The translations under genes were made by a program, and so were the position numbers. The notes below the pieces were generated by a model. That model had not been told where the DNA came from and did no database searches. It worked only from the letters and a program-made list of their open reading frames with translations. DNA of 10,305 bases from Chloroflexota bacterium (GTDB taxonomy: Bacteria > Chloroflexota > Ktedonobacteria > Ktedonobacterales > Ktedonobacteraceae): NCBI GenBank assembly GCA_005881995.1, contig VBHV01000114.1:1-10305 (forward strand), in the 5' to 3' direction. Shown in pieces: positions 5,477 through 10,305 of this stretch (positions within the stretch are counted from its first letter, which is position 1; each line of letters begins with the position of its first letter).

Positions 5477-7468
5477 ATGCAGGATGCGGGTAACTTGAAA
5501 TGTCTGGAAAGATTAGAAGTTATCCGTAAGCTCAACGGCGAAAACCGTGAGTGGGTTAACGACGATCTTTACAGACTGATGCTCAGGAAGGACATGTATG
5601 TCCTGGCGTATGAGCGTCTGAAATCCATACCAGGGAACATGACCCCTGGAACGGACGACGAAACGCTAGACGGGTTCTCTGAGGAAGAAATCGACAAGAT
5701 CATCGAACAGATGAGAAACGAGAGCTACCGATGTAAGCCCGTTCGTGAGTCGTTCATCCCAAAGGCAAATGGGAAACTCAGGAGATTGGGTATACCCTGC
5801 CCCAGGGACAAGATTGTACAGGAGGTAGTGCGAATAATCCTGGAGGCGGTCTACGACTCGCCTCACGGCGCGTACTTCTCCGATTGCAGTCACGGTTTCA
5901 GGCGTTCCAAATCCTGTCACAGTGCGGTGAGGGAAATCCAGAAAAAGTGGTCAGGCATGATCTGGCTCATAGAGGGCGATATAAAGTCCTGCTTCGACGA
6001 CATTGACCACCACAAGCTGGTCGATGTCCTGAGAAAGAAGATCAAAGATGAACGGTTTCTATCGCTCATCTGGAAATTCTTAAAGGTGGGATACCTAGAC
6101 CTCGAACGAGCAAGGCATGACTCACTGGCTGGAACCCCACAGGGAGGCATAGCAAGCCCAATACTCAGCAACATCTATCTGAACGAGCTTGACGAATTCG
6201 TGGAGCAAATACGGATAGATCTAGAGCAAGGCAAGGAACGCAGACCCAATCTTGAGTACAAACGTATTGAAGCCCGACGGTACAAGCTGGCGAAAGCTGG
6301 TAAGGCCGACACCAGGGAGTTCAAGAGGTTGGGAAAGCAAATGCGGAGTCTCCCATCGCTGGACACACACGACCCGAACTTTGTCAGAGTTAGGTATGTG
6401 CGCTACGCCGACGACTGGCTAATCGGGGTGATCGGAAGTCATGAACTGGCGAGGGAAATCAAAGACAGGGTTGGTGAGTTCCTAAAGAACGAATTAGCCC
6501 TGACTCTAAGCCAAGAGAAGACCAAAATCACCAACGCCAGAACGGAAGAAGCCGAGTTCTTGGGGTACAGAATTCGGAAGGGCAGAGGAAGGGACACCCA
6601 AAAGGTCACGGTATCCACTAACGGCTCTGGAAGGCTGTTCAAACGACGGTCAACCGGAATGGAAGTGGTACTCAAAGCCCCAATGGACAAGCTGATAAAA
6701 CGGCTCAGTCAAAAGGGTTTCTGTGACGGAAAGGGAAACCCAAAGCACAAAGCAGGGTGGACGGTGTTAGACGAAGACCAAATAGTGAGCTTGTATTCCT
6801 CTATCAACAGAGGGATACAGGAATACTACAGGCCGACCGATAACTGGCCCGAACTTCAAAGAGTGCAGTACATACTGAAATACTCTCTGGCTAAAACTCT
6901 GGCGTTGAAGAAGAAAACTTCGATTACCAGGGTGATGAGAGGGAGGGACATTAGTGTCCAGGTCACAACCAAAAAGGGACAGGTCAGAAACATAGTGTTC
7001 TACAGAAACACGGACTGGACGGTAAAACGGGATGCCTTCAAGGACAGCCCCGAAGTCGATCTAGTCGCGATGAACGTGAGGCTGAGGACACGAAGCAAGC
7101 TAGGACTACCGTGTATGGTGTGTGGCAACCCGAACAAGGTTCAAATGCACCATGTACGGCATATCAGGAAAATGGACGATAAAGAGCCAAAGGGCTTCAC
7201 AAGAGTCATGGCGGCACTAAATCGTAAACAGGTCCCGGTATGTAAAGCGTGTCACGAGAGGATACACAGGGGAGAGTACGACAGCTTAAGCCTTAAAGAA
7301 CTGGCGTATGACTTGCGGAAGATCAGAATAACATCTGGTCTACCAATAGAAGCGCTAGACAAACCGGAAAGAGACTCCAGGAAGAGAGCCGATGCAGTGG
7401 GCGTCAGCCCTGAGCAGGAGCTCAAAGCATTCTACTTGGAGTTGATGACCAAAAAGGCACCAGCCTAG
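5477..7468 (+). CDS. ltrA: group II intron reverse transcriptase / maturase / HNH endonuclease
   Basis: A 663-residue LtrA-like protein that binds its intron RNA, aids splicing, and with the lariat copies the intron into DNA sites. RT domain: roughly residues 60-370, with 'DGFSEEEIDKII', IPKANGKLRRLGIP, the first catalytic aspartate D168 in 'EGDIKSCFDDID', TPQGG at 220-224 and YADD at 310-313 (D312, D313). The maturase (X) domain follows, about 380-530. The C-terminal HNH nuclease has C546/C549, H558-H559, C589/C592 and H593/H597, matching the zinc-ribbon and catalytic layout of LtrA. All key residues are present, so it looks active. AGGAG sits 6 nt before the ATG. About 65 residues follow the last HNH motif, longer than LtrA, with no recognised domain. 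It has no promoter of its own that I can see; the tRNA promoter probably drives it. Confidence 0.96.
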   Translation: MQDAGNLKCLERLEVIRKLNGENREWVNDDLYRLMLRKDMYVLAYERLKSIPGNMTPGTDDETLDGFSEEEIDKIIEQMRNESYRCKPVRESFIPKANGKLRRLGIPCPRDKIVQEVVRIILEAVYDSPHGAYFSDCSHGFRRSKSCHSAVREIQKKWSGMIWLIEGDIKSCFDDIDHHKLVDVLRKKIKDERFLSLIWKFLKVGYLDLERARHDSLAGTPQGGIASPILSNIYLNELDEFVEQIRIDLEQGKERRPNLEYKRIEARRYKLAKAGKADTREFKRLGKQMRSLPSLDTHDPNFVRVRYVRYADDWLIGVIGSHELAREIKDRVGEFLKNELALTLSQEKTKITNARTEEAEFLGYRIRKGRGRDTQKVTVSTNGSGRLFKRRSTGMEVVLKAPMDKLIKRLSQKGFCDGKGNPKHKAGWTVLDEDQIVSLYSSINRGIQEYYRPTDNWPELQRVQYILKYSLAKTLALKKKTSITRVMRGRDISVQVTTKKGQVRNIVFYRNTDWTVKRDAFKDSPEVDLVAMNVRLRTRSKLGLPCMVCGNPNKVQMHHVRHIRKMDDKEPKGFTRVMAALNRKQVPVCKACHERIHRGEYDSLSLKELAYDLRKIRITSGLPIEALDKPERDSRKRADAVGVSPEQELKAFYLELMTKKAPA

Positions 7469-7880
7469 ACCAACCTTGTAATGTCCAAGAGGGTAGACCT
7501 AGTACCTGAACAACCGAATACAACGACGCACCAGTAGACTCAAAGGACCTTGTCTGTCGCTGGGTTTACTCGCCGGAGGTCATACCTACGGAAACGCAGG
7601 GACTACTGGAAAAGCGCGAAGTTGTGTGTATGCGGCTACGCAAACTGCAAGCTGTGAGGATAGTATCCCACCGACGATCTAGCCCATCGTCATCTAAATC
7701 ACAGGTAGCAGGGGTAAAGCGCAGTCACGGCAGTCCGAAGAACTCCCCGCAAGGGTTGAAGGGCAAGAGTAAGACTCCATACAACGACGCGAAGCGTTGA
7801 GGTATGGAGTTGTTTTCTTGATCTCGACTTCTTATTAGGAAACCTGTAGTCATTAAGGCTTCCTAGTGGGTACCTTTGGA
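7469..7880 (+). other. long 3' part of intron domain IV
   Basis: About 410 nt without a gene lie between the maturase stop and domain V, longer than in LtrB. A strong hairpin is present: ACTCCATAC (7774-7782) with GTATGGAGT (7802-7810), an inner AACG/CGTT pair (7783-7786 with 7795-7798), followed by a T-rich run (TTTTCTT from 7813). I see no second domain V, no coding motif and no clear internal intron. Confidence 0.5.
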
Positions 7881-7914
7881 GAGCCGTGTGCTATGAAAGT
7901 AGCCCGCACGGTTC
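7881..7914 (+). other. group II intron domain V
   Basis: 34 nt fold as the catalytic hairpin: a 10-bp lower stem (7881-7890 with 7905-7914), a 2-nt bulge CC (7903-7904), a 4-bp upper stem (CTAT with GTAG) and a GAAA tetraloop (7895-7898). The catalytic AGC triad is at 7882-7884. Confidence 0.95.
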
Positions 7915-7917
7915 GGA

Positions 7918-7971
7918 GGGGGGCGGCTGGAGACGTGCCTTAGAAACAGGTAACGCGCCGACCGCCTACCC
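7918..7971 (+). other. group II intron domain VI with branch-point A
   Basis: The strand 7918-7926 (GGGGGGCGG) pairs with 7962-7971 (CCGCCTACCC), leaving A7968 bulged. This A is the seventh base from the intron 3' end, the usual place of the branch-point adenosine that attacks the 5' splice site. The upper part of the stem is less clear. Confidence 0.85.
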
Positions 7972-8034
7972 TATCGAAGAGGCCACTGGTTCGAGCCCAG
8001 TAGCGCCCACTCGTACAAGGTTCACTCTTTTCCC

Positions 8035-8076
8035 CGGATGAAACCGCCCATTGTTCGCTTGACTATCCGCTTTTTT
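8035..8076 (+). terminator. possible weak terminator of the tRNA transcript
   Basis: CGGAT (8035-8039) can pair with ATCCG (8065-8069), followed by C and six T (8071-8076). The loop is 25 nt and the stem short, so this is weak, and it overlaps the pcm promoter candidate. No better tRNA terminator is visible. Confidence 0.25.
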
Positions 8077-8087
8077 CCCACTACACT
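8059..8087 (+). promoter_or_regulatory. candidate pcm promoter
   Basis: TTGACT (8059-8064), 17 nt, TACACT (8082-8087). RNA would start near 8094, leaving a ~100-nt leader before pcm in which no known riboswitch is apparent. Confidence 0.5.
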
Positions 8088-8195
8088 GTGAAGAAAGATG
8101 CCCCTTTTGTACTATGTCCCCTGTAGTTTTTTACATCTTTGCAAACATTGAAGCGAAAGAGAACCATTTCTCATTGAAGAGCGGAAGATGCTCAT

Positions 8196-8840
8196 ATGGC
8201 TTACGATTTTGAGGCAAAACGCCAGCAGTTACTCGAATCGCTCCGCACGACTACCATACATGATGAGCGTGTACTGGCTGCGATAGGCAGCACTCCTCGC
8301 GAAGCCTTTGTGGATCAGGCACACTATCCCCAGGCCTATGAAGATCGTGCCTTACCTATTCTTATGGGGCAAACTATCTCGCAGCCACTGATGGTTGCCA
8401 CTATGACGCAGGCCCTGCAACTGCGCGGGTCGGAGCGCGTTCTGGAAATTGGTACCGGTTCTGGCTACCAGGCAGCGGTACTGTCACAGCTGGCTGCGCA
8501 TGTCTACAGCGTCGAACGCATTCAGCAACTCGCCTGCATCGCTGCGAGGCGTATGTCAAAATTGGGGCGGCAAAACGTTACTATCTATGTCGGGGATGGC
8601 TCGTTAGGCTGGGAAGATGAAGCGCCATATGACCGCATCCTGGTGACGGCTGCAGCGCCTGAAGTGCCTGCGCACCTTTACGATCAGCTGGTAATATGGG
8701 GCATGATGGTGATCCCGGTTGGAAGACCTGATCACCAGGAGTTGTTAGTCGTGCATCGCGCGCCCTGGGGACCAGAAACGCGCTCGTTAGGTGGGTGTCT
8801 TTTCGTACCACTGGTGGGCGAGGAAGGTTGGCAGGTATGA
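8196..8840 (+). CDS. pcm: protein-L-isoaspartate O-methyltransferase
   Basis: A 214-residue Pcm, normal length. It methylates isoaspartyl residues in aged proteins with S-adenosylmethionine, allowing their repair to aspartate; cytosolic. The family signature 'AYEDRALPI...GQTISQPLMVATMTQAL' lies at ~48-77, where residues recognise the isoaspartyl carboxylate. SAM-binding motif I, VLEIGTGSGYQAAVL, starts at ~82, followed by 'VYSVERI', which supplies the acidic residue for SAM ribose, then 'VGDGSLGWEDEAPYDRILVTAA'. GCGGAAG precedes the ATG by about 8 nt; another ATG at 8188 is out of frame. It has its own promoter candidate, and the next gene has one too, so it is probably monocistronic. Confidence 0.95.
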   Translation: MAYDFEAKRQQLLESLRTTTIHDERVLAAIGSTPREAFVDQAHYPQAYEDRALPILMGQTISQPLMVATMTQALQLRGSERVLEIGTGSGYQAAVLSQLAAHVYSVERIQQLACIAARRMSKLGRQNVTIYVGDGSLGWEDEAPYDRILVTAAAPEVPAHLYDQLVIWGMMVIPVGRPDHQELLVVHRAPWGPETRSLGGCLFVPLVGEEGWQV

Positions 8841-8858
8841 ATCAATTTTCCTTTCGGG

Positions 8859-8886
8859 TTGTCGAATAGAGAAAATAGCATATAAT
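8859..8886 (+). promoter_or_regulatory. promoter of the membrane protein gene
   Basis: TTGTCG (8859-8864), 16 nt, perfect TATAAT (8881-8886). RNA would start near 8893, about 45 nt before the ATG at 8938. Confidence 0.6.
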
Positions 8887-8937
8887 ATAAAGAGAGCGCC
8901 TATCGTTGTGCGCTTCGGTAGAGCAAGGAGAATTGGC

Positions 8938-9459
8938 ATGCCGGGTATGCATAGCAGCGTTCACGTTACCAATATTCTGGGCCTGGTTGGTTTCCTGGTA
9001 CTATGGATTGGATTCTTTGAGTGCGCCAAATTACTCATCGCGCTGTTCAAGCACGATTCACTGATCGGATGGGCTATTGGCCCGCTCGGCGTCACCACAC
9101 TGTACCTCCGAGAACCCTCGACGCCGTTCATCCTTTTCAACGCCATTTTTCCTGCCGTCGTCTCTGGAAGTGTTCTCTACCTGGGACTATTCACGGCATT
9201 TCCCAGTCCTCTGGCCCTACCGCACTATCTCCTGGTAGAAATACTGATCGTTAGTGGCGGTGTGCTGCTGACCAGTACAGGGGATTTTATCAACGCGCTG
9301 CGTGACCTGCGCTATCCTTTATGGGGAGAAGCTCGTATTTTGCGCAGCATCCAATACCTACGCGCAAGCTGGGCTTCTATCCACTTTACTCCGTTCGGTG
9401 TATCGTACTTGCGTGACAAGTTCGACTCGAATCCGACCGATTTACTCCAGGCATTTTAA
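8938..9459 (+). CDS. unrecognised small integral membrane protein
   Basis: A 173-residue protein I do not recognise. Hydrophobic stretches suggest three or four membrane helices: about 12-35 (NILGLVGFLVLWIGFF...), possibly 43-58, 64-88 (FILFNAIFPAVVSGSVLYLG) and 95-116 (YLLVEILIVSGGVLLTSTG), followed by a polar, arginine-rich C-terminal tail of ~55 residues that probably lies in the cytosol. No catalytic motif is seen. The frame is open from 8791, but ATG 8938 has AGGAG 7 nt upstream and follows a TATAAT box at 8881-8886, so I chose it over upstream starts that overlap pcm. It ends 8 nt before the stop of the convergent kinase. Function unknown. Confidence 0.75.
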   Translation: MPGMHSSVHVTNILGLVGFLVLWIGFFECAKLLIALFKHDSLIGWAIGPLGVTTLYLREPSTPFILFNAIFPAVVSGSVLYLGLFTAFPSPLALPHYLLVEILIVSGGVLLTSTGDFINALRDLRYPLWGEARILRSIQYLRASWASIHFTPFGVSYLRDKFDSNPTDLLQAF

Positions 9460-9467
9460 GCAAGCAG

Positions 9468-10305
9468 TTAAGGCGCCGGTAACGTACTCGTGCGGGGAAC
9501 GCGAGGAAGCGTGAAGTAGAAGGTGCTGCCGGTACCTTGATGGCTGGAGAGCCAGATACGTCCTCCATGCGCCTCTACAATAGCTTTTGCGACGTACAAC
9601 CCCATTCCGATGCCTGAGTATTGACGGCTGGTCGCATTGCGCACGCGGTAGAAACGCTCAAAAATGTGGTCGAAAAATTCCGGGCTTACCCCGATGCCCT
9701 CGTCGTTAACACTGACCTGGTACTCGTTGCCCTGCTCCTGCAATTTGACCGTGACTTGCTTGCCCTGTGGGGAAAACTTGATGGCGTTATCAAGGATATT
9801 GCCGACGATCTGGCCAACACGTAATTTATCCGCCACGATCTTGCTATCCTGGGACGCAATATCCAGGTAAATGGTATGTTCTTCCGCGCTGATCTGCGCC
9901 TGGCGCACGCATTCCGCCAGCACATCGGCCAGGTAAAAGCTGGAGTATTGCAGGTGCAACTCACCCCATTGCACGCGCGAGAGGTCGAGCAGGTCATTGA
10001 CCAGTCGTTCGAGATGGTCGGTCTGGCTTTGCACAATATTCAAGCTGCGCAGATCATAGCTTTCCGGCAAGTCTGCTATCGCGTTGGCGGGCAAGGCCTG
10101 GCTGGCTCCACGCAAACGCCGCTCGATACGGCGCATCAGGTGCTGCGTATACCCCTTGATTGCCGTTAACGGCGTGCGCAGTTCATGCGAGACAATCGAG
10201 ACGAATTCGTCTTTCAGCTTCTCAATCTGCTTATGCGAAGTGATATCATTGAGGACTGCCACCACACCGAGTAGGCGCGTCTGAGTCTGGCTGGATTCAT
10301 ATAAG
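9468..10305 (-). CDS. PAS-linked sensor histidine kinase (C-terminal part)
   Basis: The gene runs off the window; 278 C-terminal residues are visible and the N-terminus is missing. The first residues, ending 'VVAVLNDITSHKQIEKLKDEF', are the end of a PAS sensor domain and its linker. Then comes HisKA with the phosphoacceptor in SHELRTPL (His codon at 10185-10187), and the ATPase domain: N box 'GNILDNAIKFSP', G1 'NDEGIGVSPEFF', F box 'FERFYR', G2 'GIGMGLYVAKAIVEAHGG' and the final 'GSTFYFTLP'. It should autophosphorylate and pass phosphate to a response regulator not seen here. A GTG at 10265 is not the true start, because the PAS sequence continues in frame upstream. No membrane segment is visible in this part. 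The gene converges on the membrane protein with 8 nt between the stop codons. Confidence 0.93.
   Translation of the reverse strand, partial: LYESSQTQTRLLGVVAVLNDITSHKQIEKLKDEFVSIVSHELRTPLTAIKGYTQHLMRRIERRLRGASQALPANAIADLPESYDLRSLNIVQSQTDHLERLVNDLLDLSRVQWGELHLQYSSFYLADVLAECVRQAQISAEEHTIYLDIASQDSKIVADKLRVGQIVGNILDNAIKFSPQGKQVTVKLQEQGNEYQVSVNDEGIGVSPEFFDHIFERFYRVRNATSRQYSGIGMGLYVAKAIVEAHGGRIWLSSHQGTGSTFYFTLPRVPRTSTLPAP

Larger units (their letters stand above)
4831..7974 (+). mobile_element. group II intron, LtrB-like (IIA / mitochondrial-like lineage)
   Basis: A 3144-nt self-splicing, RT-encoding retroelement. The 5' end reads GTGCG (consensus GUGYG) and the 3' end AT (consensus AY). Domains I-III occupy about 4831-5420, domain IV holds the maturase gene (5477-7468), domain V is 7881-7914 and domain VI 7918-7971 with bulged A7968 seven nucleotides from the end. 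EBS1, EBS2 and delta candidates match the flanking tRNA exons, as expected for group IIA. The encoded protein resembles Lactococcus LtrA along its length. All required parts look intact, so I infer the intron splices and may still be mobile. Arg AGG/AGA and Ile ATA codons are frequent in its ORF, unlike neighbouring genes, which fits horizontal acquisition. Confidence 0.95.
4794..8009 (+). tRNA. tRNA-Val (anticodon CAC), split by a group II intron
   Basis: The gene is in two exons, 4794-4830 and 7975-8009, that join to a 72-nt tRNA lacking encoded CCA. Every arm pairs: acceptor GGGCGCT with AGCGCCC; D stem GCTC with GAGC; anticodon stem CTTCG with CGAAG; T stem ACTGG with CCAGT around loop TTCGAGC; 5-nt variable loop AGGCC; discriminator A8009. 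The anticodon loop TTCACAC (4824-4830) gives anticodon CAC, reading valine GUG codons. The intron lies between positions 38 and 39, so the 5-bp anticodon stem forms only after splicing. RNase P and 3' processing plus CCA addition would still be needed. The promoter is at 4750-4778. Loss of splicing would remove this isoacceptor, although a tRNA-Val(UAC) could cover GUG. Confidence 0.93.

Noticed and set aside
7469..7880. Second intron nested in the first (twintron)
   Set aside because: Only one domain V is present in the whole element, and no second pair of GTGYG and AY ends with internal exons was found.
4831..7974. Group I intron in the tRNA gene
   Set aside because: Ends (GTGCG...AT), domain V/VI and the RT-maturase protein are all group II; no sign of a group I core was seen.
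1..10305. CRISPR array, prophage or defence cluster
   Set aside because: No regularly spaced repeats, Cas, phage or restriction genes occur; apart from the intron the region holds mainly housekeeping genes.

Overview
The window reads as chromosomal DNA from a bacterium with moderate GC content. I infer a Chloroflexota member, most likely of the Ktedonobacteria type. The inference rests on the greA-lysS neighbourhood, the style of the proteins (LysRS, MOSC, PAS-linked histidine kinase), and an LtrA-like group II intron, which is common in that group. This is a judgement from protein character, not a database match. Most genes have recognisable sigma-70-type promoters (TTGACA-like, 17 +/- 1, TATAAT-like) and purine-rich ribosome binding sites.

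Layout. 1-121: nothing recognised. 122-364 (-): a DUF433 protein with its own promoter. 586-816 (+): a compact unrecognised transcription unit with a strong promoter, a very strong Shine-Dalgarno, a 24-codon ORF, a hairpin and a good intrinsic terminator. 985-1839: birA (biotin-protein ligase without the DNA-binding domain). 1920-2378: greA, closed by an intrinsic terminator. 2526-4004: lysS with its own promoter, followed in the same frame by a 45-codon coding-like tail after the TAA. 4164-4733: a stand-alone MOSC protein. 4794-8009: a tRNA-Val(CAC) gene split by a 3144-nt group II intron. 8196-8840: pcm (protein-L-isoaspartate methyltransferase). 8938-9459: an unrecognised four-helix membrane protein. 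9468-10305 (-): the C-terminal part of a PAS/histidine kinase that runs off the window.

The centrepiece is the split tRNA. The exons 4794-4830 and 7975-8009 join to a complete cloverleaf with anticodon CAC, and the cut falls exactly between positions 38 and 39, where the anticodon loop meets the 3' strand of the anticodon stem. The intron starts GTGCG and ends AT. It has a canonical domain V (GAAA tetraloop, 2-nt bulge), a domain VI with a bulged branch-point A, and an LtrA-like RT/maturase/HNH protein. Its EBS1, EBS2 and delta candidates match the anticodon arm perfectly or nearly so. A strong tRNA promoter therefore appears to drive both the tRNA and the maturase needed to restore it.

Apart from the intron the genes are mainly housekeeping: biotin attachment, transcript cleavage, lysine charging, valine tRNA and protein repair.
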